Shown here one piece after another: positions 35,938-45,010 of a DNA stretch of 64,000 nt. Each line of letters begins with the position of its first letter. Within the stretch, counting starts at the first letter, position 1. The notes under the pieces were generated by a model, which saw only the letters and a program-made list of their open reading frames with translations, searched no databases and was not told the origin of the DNA. The DNA lies in the NCBI GenBank assembly GCA_001767455.1, contig MELC01000075.1:62001-126000 (forward strand), read 5' to 3'. The translations under genes and the position numbers were made by a program. The DNA is from Acidobacteria bacterium RIFCSPLOWO2_12_FULL_66_21 (GTDB taxonomy: Bacteria; Acidobacteriota; Vicinamibacteria; Vicinamibacterales; 2-12-FULL-66-21).

Positions 35938-36081
35938 CGGGGTGTCACTCGCGGATCACCGTTCCCTGCGCGCGGGTCAGCGGCGCTCGTGAACCGCACC
36001 GGTTTCGTCGCCACCGTGAAGGAGGACGCGAAGCGTGAACGGAGGCTGGCCTTGGGCACCGGAGCGCCGAAGGCGCGAAGG

Positions 36082-36156
<75 letters not shown>

Positions 36157-36177
36157 ACAAGGGATGGCAGAAACATG

Positions 36178-36226
36178 AATTGTACCATTGCGGATTGCGA
36201 ATTGACAATTGCGGACCAATCCGCAA
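36178..36226. repeat. Degenerate GATTGCG repeats
   Basis: Units such as ATTGCGG, ATTGCGA and ATTGACA fill the gap between tRNA-Asn and the OsmC gene, same family as at 19745 and 22139. Confidence 0.6.
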
Positions 36227-36667
36227 TTACCGGGCTTCGGCGTCGACCTCGATCTGGAGATTGCCCCGAAGCGCGTTGGAGATCGGACACTTCCCTTCCG
36301 CCTCGCGCGCGACGTCGGCGAACTGCGATTTCTCGATTCCCTTCAGCCCCTCGGCCACGACCTTGAGGCGGGACGTCGTCAGCTTGATCCCCGCGTCGCC
36401 CTTGTCGGCGGTCACCGTCGCGGTCACGAGCGTCCTCGTCGCGCTGGCGTTCTTCCGGCCGAGCGTGCCGTTGAGCGCCATCGCGTAGCAGGCCGCGTGG
36501 GCCGCGGCGATCAGCTCCTCGGGGCTCGTGCGCCCCTCGGGCTCGCCGATGCGCGAGGGAAACGTCACGGGCAGGTTGAACGCGCCGGTCCCCGCCTGCG
36601 CGGTGCCCTTCCCCTCCATCACCGACCCTGCCCAGTCGACCGTCACCGAACGTGAAAACGTCGCCAT
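36227..36667 (-). CDS. OsmC/Ohr-family peroxiredoxin
   Basis: A 146-residue thiol peroxidase. Both catalytic cysteines are visible, in AAHAACYAMALN and EGKCPISNAL. The pattern matches the OsmC branch (WAGSVMEGKGTAQAGTG) rather than Ohr. It reduces organic hydroperoxides. The 140 bp upstream contain GC-rich direct repeats (CGCTCGCTCG type) similar to 42806-42905. Confidence 0.9.
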   Translation of the reverse strand: MATFSRSVTVDWAGSVMEGKGTAQAGTGAFNLPVTFPSRIGEPEGRTSPEELIAAAHAACYAMALNGTLGRKNASATRTLVTATVTADKGDAGIKLTTSRLKVVAEGLKGIEKSQFADVAREAEGKCPISNALRGNLQIEVDAEAR

Positions 36668-36810
36668 GTGTAACGCTCCTCGATTGAATGGCGGGGCCCC
36701 CTGCACCCCGCCAGGCTCACTTCGCTCCGCTCGCTCGTCGCCGCTCGCACCTTGGGCGCCGAAGCGGCAGTGGTCTCCGCCGCGAAGGCGGCCGCTCCGT
36801 TCGCTGTTTC

Positions 36811-37413
36811 TTATTTCTTTTTCCCCTTCGCCGTGATGCCCAGCTGCACGGCGACGCCGAGCAGGCCGAGCACGATCAACGCCAGAAGGTCCCCTCTCGT
36901 GTTCGGCAGCGGATCCAGCGGGTACACGCGGTACACGCTGCGGCTCGCCGCCTCCGCCGCCGCGCGGCTTCCCATGAGCGCCGCGCCCCCGACGATCGCT
37001 GTCTGCGCTCCCCCGAATGCGGTCGCCACGATGATCACGTAGCGCTGCAGCGCGAGCGCGCCGAGCGCGCCGAGCACCGACAGGATGATGACCGGAATCA
37101 GCCCCGGCTCGCGCCCGAACGCCGCCCACACGACGTGCGCGGCAAGCGCGCCGATGCCCGCGCCAATCAGCGCCACGCCCACGAAGTACGCGGCAATCAG
37201 GAGCAGCGCCCCGACGATGCCGCCGCCGAGCGCGGCAAGCAGCATCCACATCGTGTGGTCCGTGCCCATCGCCGAGCTCGCGATGAGCGCGCCCAGGATG
37301 AACCCGTAGATCCCCAGGACGACGCGGAAGACGCGGTAGCCGGCGAAACAGGAGAGCAGCCCGCCCAAGACGAGAATGATCGCCGCCGGCAACTGGAAAG
37401 ACGCGGGAAGCAT
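36811..37413 (-). CDS. DUF4203-like multi-span membrane protein
   Basis: A 200-residue protein with six or seven hydrophobic helices, opening with PAAIILVLGGLLSCFAGYRV, the hallmark of the DUF4203/TMEM198-like family, and a short basic end. No function is established. Its start codon is only 25 bp from the divergent UPF0104 gene, so promoters overlap the coding ends. Confidence 0.7.
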   Translation of the reverse strand: MLPASFQLPAAIILVLGGLLSCFAGYRVFRVVLGIYGFILGALIASSAMGTDHTMWMLLAALGGGIVGALLLIAAYFVGVALIGAGIGALAAHVVWAAFGREPGLIPVIILSVLGALGALALQRYVIIVATAFGGAQTAIVGGAALMGSRAAAEAASRSVYRVYPLDPLPNTRGDLLALIVLGLLGVAVQLGITAKGKKK

Positions 37414-37438
37414 AGCCAGCCGATTATATGATGGCGGC

Positions 37439-38467
37439 GTGCCGCCGACCGCAGGACGTCAGTTCACGCCAGCAGGAATCGTCTCGGCCGTGGCCGGCCT
37501 CGCCTTGTTCGTGTGGCTGGTCTGGAGCGTCGGCCCACGGGAAGTCGTCACGGGATTCCGGCAGATCGGCTGGTGGCTGCTGGCGATCCTGGCCCTCGGA
37601 GGCCTCCGGTTCGCCGTGCGCGCGTGGGCGTGGACGCTCACGATTGAGCCGCCGCACCGGTTGCGGTACGCGGACGCATTCATCGCGGCGGTGTGCGGGG
37701 ACGCTGTCGGCAATCTGACACCGCTCGGTCCCGTGGTGGGCGAACCCGCCAAGGCCGCCTACGTGCGCGACCGCCTGCCTCTTGACATCGCGTTCACCGC
37801 GCTCGCGATCGAGAACGTGTTCTATACGCTGTCGGTCGCGGCGATGATCGCGGCGGGCACGATCGCGCTCCTCGTCACCGTCAACCTGCCGCTCGGCCTC
37901 CGCGAGTTCAGCGAGGCGGCCGTCGCGGCCATCGTCGGGCTCTTCCTCGCCGTGGCATGGCTGCTGTGGCGGCGTCCCGCGCTGCTCGGCGCGCGGACGC
38001 CGGAGGCGTCCACGCGGACGAAGATGCGGGCGCGGCTGGAACGGCTGCGCGCGATCGGGCAGGACATCTACACCTTTCGATCGCGGCGGCGCGGCGCCGT
38101 GCCGCCCATCGCGCTCGCGGAGCTCGCCTTTCACGTGCTGGGCGTGGCGGAGAAGCACCTGACGTTGTGGCTGATCCTCGGCACGCCGCCTCCCCTCGTC
38201 TATTCGTTCATTGTCGAAACCGCCGACCGGATGATCACGGTCGCGTTCAAGTTCGTGCCGTTCCAGTTCGGGGTGGGCGAGGCGGGAACCGGCGCGGTGA
38301 CGGCGATACTCGGCCTGGGTACCCAACCCGGCATCACTCTCCAAGTCGTGCGCAAGGCGCGCATGGGTATCTGGTCCCTCGTGGGTATGGCGTTCCTGGT
38401 GCGCCGCGGCCTGACCGCCCGCCGGATTCTGGAAGACGACGCCCTCCACTCCTCCCGCCCGCGCTAG
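37439..38467 (+). CDS. LPG-synthase-TM/UPF0104-like membrane protein
   Basis: A 342-residue protein with about eight helices of the flippase-like lysylphosphatidylglycerol synthase transmembrane family (AAVCGDAVGNLTPLGPVVGEPAKA is the signature with NLTPLGPVVGEP, and later FKFVPFQFGVGEAG). GTG at 37439 gives the shortest sensible start. The soluble synthase domain is absent, so it probably moves a lipid or glycan rather than synthesising one. A related domain occurs in the fusion protein 1 kb downstream. Confidence 0.78.
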   Translation: MPPTAGRQFTPAGIVSAVAGLALFVWLVWSVGPREVVTGFRQIGWWLLAILALGGLRFAVRAWAWTLTIEPPHRLRYADAFIAAVCGDAVGNLTPLGPVVGEPAKAAYVRDRLPLDIAFTALAIENVFYTLSVAAMIAAGTIALLVTVNLPLGLREFSEAAVAAIVGLFLAVAWLLWRRPALLGARTPEASTRTKMRARLERLRAIGQDIYTFRSRRRGAVPPIALAELAFHVLGVAEKHLTLWLILGTPPPLVYSFIVETADRMITVAFKFVPFQFGVGEAGTGAVTAILGLGTQPGITLQVVRKARMGIWSLVGMAFLVRRGLTARRILEDDALHSSRPR

Positions 38468-38692
38468 GCTGGATCCCGAGTTGCATTCTGGTGGACGGAT
38501 TCGGCGCCCCGAATGGAATTGAGCCAAAAACCTGACGCCTGACGCCTTTGTAATCGGGACAGGGCAGCGCTCGGGATAACATGAGAGAGCGGCCATGTTC
38601 CTGCAACCGGGGGCATAGTACCGGCGTCCAATTCACGTCGGGGGCGGCGCACGTCATACGCTCCTGAGCCTGAAAAGGACTCGAGGTAGCTT

Positions 38693-39439
38693 GTGATTCC
38701 AGTTCCGTCCGCTCGCGTGACAGATGCCGTTGTGCTTGCCGCCGGCAATGGCGACCGCTTCCTCAACGGCACGCACCACTCCAAACTTCTTCAGCCCGTT
38801 CTCGGCGAGCCGCTCATCGTCCGGACGCTGACGACCGCCGCCGAAGCGGGGGTGACGCGCTTCCGCGTAGTGCTCGGATACGAGGCAGACGAAGTTCGCG
38901 CCGCCGTGGAGCGTGGCCTGCCGGGGGGCGCGTCGGTCGGTTTCACGCACAACCCTGAATGGCATCTCGAAAACGGGGTGTCGGCGCTTGCCGCGCGCGC
39001 CTTCTTCACAGATCGGCACTTCGCCCTGCTCATGGGCGACCATCTGTTCGAGCCGGCCGTCCTCGCCTCGTTGCTGCGGGCGGACCTGCAGCCGCAGGAA
39101 TCGATGCTCGCGGTCGACCCGCGCCCGGCGGCGCCGGAGATTGCCGCGGAGGCGACCCGCGTTCGTCTCTCGGGCGATCGCATCACGGCCATCGGCAAGG
39201 ACCTGCACCCCTACGATGCGCTCGACACGGGGCTGTTCGTGTGCGCGCCGGCGCTGTTCGGGGCGCTCGAGACGGCGCGCGCGGCCGGCGACACGACGCT
39301 CAGCGGCGGCATCCGGCGGCTCGCCGAACAGGGATTGATGCGCGCGCACGAGGTCGGGAACGCCGTCTGGTACGACATCGACACGATTGCCGATCTCGAA
39401 TCGGCCGTCGCCCTGGTGGGAGAGCCGGAGACCGCATGA
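38693..39439 (+). CDS. Sugar/inositol-phosphate nucleotidyltransferase
   Basis: A 248-residue NTP-transferase with the N-terminal signature VVLAAGNGDRF and a later lysine (HSKLLQPVLGEPL), then MGDHLF with the metal aspartate. It resembles CTP-dependent inositol-1-phosphate cytidylyltransferases (IPCT), and the next gene encodes a CDP-alcohol phosphatidyltransferase fusion, overlapping by ATGA. Together these suggest a CDP-activated polyol headgroup. Other nucleotides and sugars cannot be excluded. Confidence 0.78.
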   Translation: MIPVPSARVTDAVVLAAGNGDRFLNGTHHSKLLQPVLGEPLIVRTLTTAAEAGVTRFRVVLGYEADEVRAAVERGLPGGASVGFTHNPEWHLENGVSALAARAFFTDRHFALLMGDHLFEPAVLASLLRADLQPQESMLAVDPRPAAPEIAAEATRVRLSGDRITAIGKDLHPYDALDTGLFVCAPALFGALETARAAGDTTLSGGIRRLAEQGLMRAHEVGNAVWYDIDTIADLESAVALVGEPETA

Positions 39440-41757
39440 CCCCTCGTCACGACACGCACCCATCGACGTCGCGCGCGATCCACGCCGGGGCGCTCGCGCT
39501 CGGGGTGTTGCTTTTTTCCGGCGCGCTGTATTACATCAACTTCAACACGGCCGTCGGCACGATCAAGCGCCTCGGCCTGGCGCTGCCGCTCGCGATCTTC
39601 TTCAGCGCCGTGTGGCACCTGGCGCGCACGTGGGCGTGGTCCTGGTGCTTTCCGCGGCCCCGCACGGTCAGTTTCGCGAGACTGGCGCGCGTGCGGCTGG
39701 CGGCTGAGGCCTTCAGCTACCTGACGCTGCGCGGGATTGCCGGGGAGCCGCTCAAGGTCGTGCTGCTCGGCGACCGGGTCGACGCGCGCCAGGCGACCGC
39801 CGCGGTTGCGCTCGAGCGCCTCGCCTACATGGTCGGCACCACCATCATTGTCGGCATCGGATCGATCCTGGCGATCGCGGGTCTGCCGCTCACGACGGCG
39901 TGGTTCCACGTGTTCCGCGCCTTTGCCATCACCGCGGCGGTGCTGGCGGCCCTCACCGCGGTCGTGATCTCCGGGCGCGGCACCTACCTCCAGGCGGGCC
40001 TGGAGCGTTTCGATCGGATCGCGGGCACATCGCTTCGCGCCGGCCGGGTGTCGCGCTTCGTCGCGGCGGTCGAGCGGCAGATGCTCGAGCTCCTGCGCGG
40101 AAACCCCGTGCGGCTCGCCGTTCTTCTCACGGCCACCTGCGCGGCCTACGCGTGCATGGCGCTCGAGGCGTGGGTGATCCTGCGCGCCACAGGGGCCCCG
40201 ATCACGCCGAACGGCGCGCTGGCGGTCGAGACGTTCTCGCGCGTCGCGAGCTTTGCGTCGGCGTTCATCCCGGCGAATCTCGGCGCGCTCGAAGCGTCCA
40301 GCCTGGCGGCCGTCGCGGCGGTCGGCGCCATCGGGGGCGGCGCCGCGCTCGCGCTCGCCCGTCGTCTTCGCGGTCTGTTCTGGGCGGGGCTCGGCCTGGC
40401 GATCTATCCGCGCCACTCGCGAAGCGCCGGGCACGCGTCCATCGAGGACACCGCGCCGCCGGCCGTCGGCGACGGGCAGTCCTCGACGCTGCTGTATTTC
40501 CCGGGCGCCGCCGATGTGCTCGTTCCTCCATCGGCGATCCTCGCGGGGCTGCCGCTCTGCGAGCGGGTGCTGCGTCCCGCGCTTCGCGCCGGCTACAGCC
40601 CGATTGTGGTGTGGGCGCCTGACTGCGGGTGCGGTGGCAAGGACGGCAAGCGGCTGCGCCGGCTGGCGGCACAGAGCGGCGGGCACATCACCGTCGCGCG
40701 CGACGAGCCGGCCTGGCGCGCCGCGCTCGCGCCGCTCGGCCCCGGCGAAACCGTCACGGCCATCGGGGCGGGCACGATCGTGTCGACGGCCCTTCTCGCG
40801 GAGGCGCGGGCGCTGCGCGCGGCGGACGGCGAGGCGCGCGACGTCGCGGCCGGCCCCGCCTGGCCGGAGAGCGGCGTGCTGCGCTTCGCCGCGGCCGATG
40901 CCCTGTCCCCGAACCGCGTCCTGTCGGAGCTGGCGGTGCGCCGCGCGCGCGCGCTGCCGCTGCCGTCAGGCAAGGACGTGTCCGACGGGCGCGGCCATCT
41001 GGCGCTGCGGATTGGCACACCCGCGGATCTCGCGGAGGCCGAGCAGACCATCCGGCGGTCGAGCTACAAGAACACCGACGCGAAGGTCGCCCGATTCAAT
41101 CGCCGCCTGTCGCTCCCGATCAGCATTGCGCTCATCCGGACGCCGCTGACCGCGAACCAGCTGTCCGTCATTCTCGTAGCGCTCGGGTTCTACTCGGCGT
41201 GGCTGTTCGGGACGGGCCACTATATGGCGGGCGTGGTCGGCGGGTTCCTGTCGCTCGCCGCGAGCGTGCTCGACGGCTGCGACGGCGAGATTGCCCGGTT
41301 GAAGTACCAGGAGTCGGCGCTCGGCTGCTGGATCGAGACCTTCGGCGACTACGCCTATTACGTCGCGGTCTTCGTGGGGCTGACGGCGGGCGCGGTCCGC
41401 CGCACCGGGTGGGAGGGCTTCTACTGGCTCGGCGGCGTGGCGCTGGCGGGCACGCTGATCTCGTTCGCGCTGCTGATCTTCCTCCGCACGAGAATCACCG
41501 CGGGGCGCCCCGACAAGCTGCACGCGATCGCCAGGGAACGGTTCAAGGCCGAACCGACCGCGTGGTCGAAGATCATCTGGAAGATCTCGTTCGTCGCCAC
41601 GCGCGCGGCCATGCCCTACGGCATCTTCGCGCTCTCGCTCCTGCACCTGCTGCCGCTGGTCGTCGTCCTCGCCGCCCTCGGCGCGAATCTCTACTGGGTG
41701 AGCCTCGTGCTGAAGCTGCGGCACTTACTGGGCGCGGAAGAGACGGTGGCCGCTTAA
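39436..41757 (+). CDS. Flippase-like/CDP-alcohol phosphatidyltransferase fusion
   Basis: 773 residues in three parts. About 15-320: LPG-synthase-TM/UPF0104 helices (YLTLRGIAGEPLKV signature). About 335-540: a soluble NTP-transferase-like region (LLYFPGAADVLVPPSAILAG) without the NTPase signature. About 560-770: CDP-OH-P transferase with D-x2-DG-x2-AR-x8-G (DGCDGEIARL...ALG), but Glu in place of the third Asp (CWIETFGD). The fusion and the adjacent IPCT-like gene point to synthesis of a polyol-phosphate lipid, possibly with its own translocation. Product unknown. Confidence 0.75.
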   Translation: MTPRHDTHPSTSRAIHAGALALGVLLFSGALYYINFNTAVGTIKRLGLALPLAIFFSAVWHLARTWAWSWCFPRPRTVSFARLARVRLAAEAFSYLTLRGIAGEPLKVVLLGDRVDARQATAAVALERLAYMVGTTIIVGIGSILAIAGLPLTTAWFHVFRAFAITAAVLAALTAVVISGRGTYLQAGLERFDRIAGTSLRAGRVSRFVAAVERQMLELLRGNPVRLAVLLTATCAAYACMALEAWVILRATGAPITPNGALAVETFSRVASFASAFIPANLGALEASSLAAVAAVGAIGGGAALALARRLRGLFWAGLGLAIYPRHSRSAGHASIEDTAPPAVGDGQSSTLLYFPGAADVLVPPSAILAGLPLCERVLRPALRAGYSPIVVWAPDCGCGGKDGKRLRRLAAQSGGHITVARDEPAWRAALAPLGPGETVTAIGAGTIVSTALLAEARALRAADGEARDVAAGPAWPESGVLRFAAADALSPNRVLSELAVRRARALPLPSGKDVSDGRGHLALRIGTPADLAEAEQTIRRSSYKNTDAKVARFNRRLSLPISIALIRTPLTANQLSVILVALGFYSAWLFGTGHYMAGVVGGFLSLAASVLDGCDGEIARLKYQESALGCWIETFGDYAYYVAVFVGLTAGAVRRTGWEGFYWLGGVALAGTLISFALLIFLRTRITAGRPDKLHAIARERFKAEPTAWSKIIWKISFVATRAAMPYGIFALSLLHLLPLVVVLAALGANLYWVSLVLKLRHLLGAEETVAA

Positions 41758-41763
41758 GACAAC

Positions 41764-41898
41764 GCCAAATTCCAAACTTCAAACTTCAAAGGCATTTCAA
41801 ACTTCAAATATCAAATTTCAAACGTTCGATTTTGGTTTGGAGTTTGGAGTTTGGAGTTTGGAGTGGGTTTGGAGTTTGGAATTTGTAGTTTGGAGTTG
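41764..41898. repeat. Heptamer tract TTCAAAC/GTTTGGA
   Basis: A 135-bp AT-rich tract between the fusion gene and recR. The left half is CTTCAAA/TTCAAAC units, the right half GTTTGGA units, which are roughly inverse. It is strikingly AT-rich against the GC-rich background and can fold on itself. Confidence 0.85.
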
Positions 41899-41900
41899 AC

Positions 41901-42497
41901 TCAGACTTCCCTGCGTCCCTCCATCGCCTTGTGCATCGTGACTTCGTCGGCGTACTCGAGGTCGCTGCCGACGGGCACGCCCATGGCGATGCGGGTGACG
42001 CGGACACCGAGCGGCTTGAGCAGTTTGGCGAGGTAGATGGCGGTGGCCTCCCCCTCGACGTTCGGGTTGGTCGCGAGGATCACTTCTTCCACGCCGCCTT
42101 TGCCGACGCGCTCCAGCAGGCCCTTGATCTTCAAGTCGTCCGGGCCGACGCCGTGGAGGGGTGACAGCGCTCCCATGAGCACGTGGTACAGCCCCTTGAA
42201 GTCGCGCGTCTTCTCGACGGCCGTCACGTTCTCCGGCTCCTCGACCACGCAGATCATGCGGTGGTCGCGGCTGTCGTCGGTGCAGTAGAAGCAGGGGTCG
42301 GTCTCGGTGATGTTGCTGCAGGTCGAGCAGTAGGTGACGCGGTCCTTGACCTCGCGCAACGCGTCGACGAGGCGCTCCACGTCCTCGCGCGGCGTCTTCA
42401 GCACGTGGAAGGCGAGCCGCTGCGCCCCCTTGGCGCCGATGCCCGGCAGGCGTTGGAGCTGTTCGATGAGCCTGGTCAGGGGATCGGGACGCGACAT
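41901..42497 (-). CDS. recR: Recombination mediator RecR
   Basis: A 198-residue protein with helix-hairpin-helix ([15 protein letters not shown]), the four-cysteine zinc finger ([16 protein letters not shown]), the Toprim acid (CVVEEPENV), and a Walker-like C-terminus ([15 protein letters not shown]). It loads RecA with RecFO. Last gene of dnaX-ybaB-recR, overlapping ybaB by one base. Confidence 0.97.
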   Translation of the reverse strand: MSRPDPLTRLIEQLQRLPGIGAKGAQRLAFHVLKTPREDVERLVDALREVKDRVTYCSTCSNITETDPCFYCTDDSRDHRMICVVEEPENVTAVEKTRDFKGLYHVLMGALSPLHGVGPDDLKIKGLLERVGKGGVEEVILATNPNVEGEATAIYLAKLLKPLGVRVTRIAMGVPVGSDLEYADEVTMHKAMEGRREV

Positions 42498-42796
42498 CAG
42501 AACATGCCGGGCATCTTCAGGCCGCCCATCATGCCGCTCATCTGCTGCGACATGGCCTCGTCGACCTTGCGGTGCGCGTCGTTGATCGCCGCGAGGATGA
42601 GGTCCTGCAGCATCTCGACGTCCTCCTTCGACACCGCCTCGGGATCGATCTTGAGCGACTGAATCTGCTTCGAGCCGTTCATCACGACCGTCACCATGCC
42701 GCCGCCGGAGGTCGCCTCGACGCGCATCTCGGCCATCTGCTTCTGCAGCTTGTCCTGCATCTGCTGCGCCTGCTTCATCATCTGCTGGATGTTCAT
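42497..42796 (-). CDS. ybaB: YbaB/EbfC nucleoid-associated protein
   Basis: A 99-residue protein: [20 protein letters not shown], the segment [15 protein letters not shown], then a C-terminal helix and a Met/Gly-rich tail. Dimers bind DNA. Position between dnaX and recR is conserved across bacteria. Confidence 0.95.
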   Translation of the reverse strand: MNIQQMMKQAQQMQDKLQKQMAEMRVEATSGGGMVTVVMNGSKQIQSLKIDPEAVSKEDVEMLQDLILAAINDAHRKVDEAMSQQMSGMMGGLKMPGMF

Positions 42797-42805
42797 CTTA
42801 TTTTC

Positions 42806-42905
42806 TGGGGGGCTTCGCCCCGCCAGACCCCCCTACGCGCTCGCTCGCGGGGCCCCTGACTCCCCGCTCCGCTCGCGCGGCTCACTCACTGCGTTCGTTC
42901 GCGTC
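42806..42905. repeat. GC-rich direct and inverted repeats
   Basis: GGGGGGCTTCGCCCC hairpin followed by CGCTCGCTCGCGGGGCCCC and CGCTCCGCTCGCGCGG repeats, in the gap between dnaX and ybaB. Similar sequence at 36690-36740 and 54160-54230. Confidence 0.6.
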
Positions 42906-42932
42906 AGAATTCCTGACCTGACGGGTCGTCTT

Positions 42933-44657
42933 CTACCGCTCCTCGACGTCCTTGATCTCCGCCGCGAAGACGTCGAGCATCGCCTGCACGCCGGAGTCGG
43001 CGAGCGCCTGCTGCCGCAGTTCCGCCTTGCGGTCCGGCGCCGGGGGTTCCTCTGGACCTGCCTCGGCTTTCGGCGCCGCGCCCGCCGTCCCTTCCACCGA
43101 CACGACGGCCATCCGGCGTCCGGCCAGCTCGCTCGCGAGCGTCTCGAGCTGCGCGCGGGACTGATCGAGCTGCACCCGCAGCGCCTTGTGCTGGGGCGCG
43201 TAGGTGAACACGACGCGTTCGCGTTCGACGTCGACGCGCTGCGCCTGCGCGACGACGGTGCCGTAGAAGAACTTCTTGGCGTTCCTGACTTCGCTCAGGA
43301 ACGCGTCCTTGAAGTCGGCGGACGCCACGGCCTTGACGTGGGGGATCTGTTGCTCCGATCCCACCGGCGGCGGCGCCGGAGCAGGCTCGGCGGCTTTCGC
43401 GGACTCCCGCCGCGCCTCGACGGCCTTGACGGTCGCGGCATTTCCGGGCGCGGGGCGAGGAACGGGACGTGGGGCCGGCGCGGCAGCCGCACGCGGCGGG
43501 CCGGCGCTCGGAGGCCTTCCGTTTTCGAGCCCCTCGATCAGATCCGAGATTGGCACGAGCTTCCGGAGGTGCACCCACCGCAGGAGCGCCATCTCCAGGT
43601 GATAGCGCGGCTCGCCGGAGCCGCGGATCTCGTACTCGGCCTTCGTCAGCACATCGAAGGCCCGCATCAGGTCCTCGGCGGAGAACGCGGCCGCCAGCCC
43701 GCGCACGCGATCCTGCTCACCCTCGGCGGCAATCTCCAGGTCGTTCAGCCGCGTCCCGTCGATGTTGACCACGAGGATGTCCCGGACGAGCCGCGCCAGC
43801 TCTCTGACGACGAGCTTGAGGTCGTAGCCGGACTCGACGGCGCGTCCGGCGAGGTCGAACGCCGCCGCGCCGTCCTCGCGCGACACCGCTTCCGCGATAT
43901 CGAGCAGCAGATCGCGGCGCACGAGGCCGAGGACGGTCGACACGTCGTCGGCCGTCAGGGTATCGCCGGCAAACGCGATGACCTGGTCGAACGCGCTCTG
44001 CGCGTCGCGCATGCTGCCGTCACCGGCGCGCGCGAGGAGCATCAGCGCCGCCTCGTCGACCTGGATCTTCTCGGCGTCGGCAATCCGGCGGAGCTGGTCG
44101 GCAATCGGCTTGATGCCGATCGCCTTGAGCTCGAACACCTGCGAGCGCGACTGGATCGTCGCCGGCACTTTCTGCGGCTCGGTCGTCGCCATCATGAAAA
44201 TGACGTGTGGCGGCGGCTCTTCGATCGACTTCAGCAGCGCGTCGAACGCCTGCGCAGAGAGACGGTGCACCTCGTCGATGATGAAGATCTTGTAGCGGTC
44301 GCGCGCGGGCGTTGTGCGGAGGCCGGCAATGATCACCTCGCGCACCTTGTCGACCTGGGTGTTGGTGGCGGCGTCGATCTCGAGGACGTCGATGTCGCGC
44401 CCCTGGGCGATCTCGACGCAGGCGTCGCACTCGCCGCACGGGTCCGCGGTCGGCCCGTTCACGCAGTTCAGTCCCCGCGCGAGGATCCGCGCCGTCGTCG
44501 TCTTGCCGACGCCCCGCGGGCCGGAGAAGAGGAAGGACTGCGCGATGCGCTTCGCGGCGATCGCGTTGCGGAGCGTCTGCGTGACGCCGCGCTGGCCGAT
44601 CACGTCTTCGAAGCGCTGCGGGCGCCACTTGCGCGCGAGAACCTGGTAGGTGGCCAA
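42933..44657 (-). CDS. dnaX: DNA polymerase III subunit gamma/tau
   Basis: 574 residues. Walker A GPRGVGKTTTARIL, zinc cluster CGECDAC, DEVHRLSAQAFDALL with SRC-like arginine and lid regions, then a proline-rich linker and a C-terminal domain that binds alpha/DnaB in tau-type proteins. TTG at 44657 is the only in-frame start near the conserved ARKWRP motif. It follows the SRP RNA gene. Confidence 0.96.
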   Translation of the reverse strand: MATYQVLARKWRPQRFEDVIGQRGVTQTLRNAIAAKRIAQSFLFSGPRGVGKTTTARILARGLNCVNGPTADPCGECDACVEIAQGRDIDVLEIDAATNTQVDKVREVIIAGLRTTPARDRYKIFIIDEVHRLSAQAFDALLKSIEEPPPHVIFMMATTEPQKVPATIQSRSQVFELKAIGIKPIADQLRRIADAEKIQVDEAALMLLARAGDGSMRDAQSAFDQVIAFAGDTLTADDVSTVLGLVRRDLLLDIAEAVSREDGAAAFDLAGRAVESGYDLKLVVRELARLVRDILVVNIDGTRLNDLEIAAEGEQDRVRGLAAAFSAEDLMRAFDVLTKAEYEIRGSGEPRYHLEMALLRWVHLRKLVPISDLIEGLENGRPPSAGPPRAAAAPAPRPVPRPAPGNAATVKAVEARRESAKAAEPAPAPPPVGSEQQIPHVKAVASADFKDAFLSEVRNAKKFFYGTVVAQAQRVDVERERVVFTYAPQHKALRVQLDQSRAQLETLASELAGRRMAVVSVEGTAGAAPKAEAGPEEPPAPDRKAELRQQALADSGVQAMLDVFAAEIKDVEER

Positions 44658-44707
44658 AATGAATGACTGCTAGACGGTCAATGAAGTGGTGGTTGCCGGA
44701 TGCCGGC

Positions 44708-44830
44708 GGGGTCCACCGCGACCCGGGAGGCCTGCGGCACATGTCAGGATCTGCTTAGCGCTGCTGCCTTCCGGCCCTGACGCGGTTCGCAGGCTGAGAT
44801 TGCACAGGTTCCGGGCCGCGGTGCACCCCC
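44708..44830 (-). ncRNA. ffs: Bacterial signal recognition particle RNA (small 4.5S type)
   Basis: On the minus strand the core GGCCGGAAGGCAGCAGCG-CTAAGCAG with the GGAA tetraloop region and asymmetric loop is unmistakable. The 5' strand GGGGTGCACCGCGG pairs with 3' CGCGGTGGACCCC. About 120 nt. ffs next to dnaX is a very common bacterial arrangement. Ends are estimated from the closing stem. Confidence 0.92.
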
Positions 44831-45010
44831 CCGCCGTCGCGCTCGTCGGCGCTTCGGCGGGCAAGCCGTGCCTTCAGTGTACTTGCCCATCCGGGCACAG
44901 GCAAGGATCGGCCGGCTCTGCGGCACGGAAGAGGCGTTTTCACTCTTCTTCACGATTCCTTCACGACACGCCGCCGGGGCGAGCACTACTCTCCGTGCGA
45001 GAGGACCACG

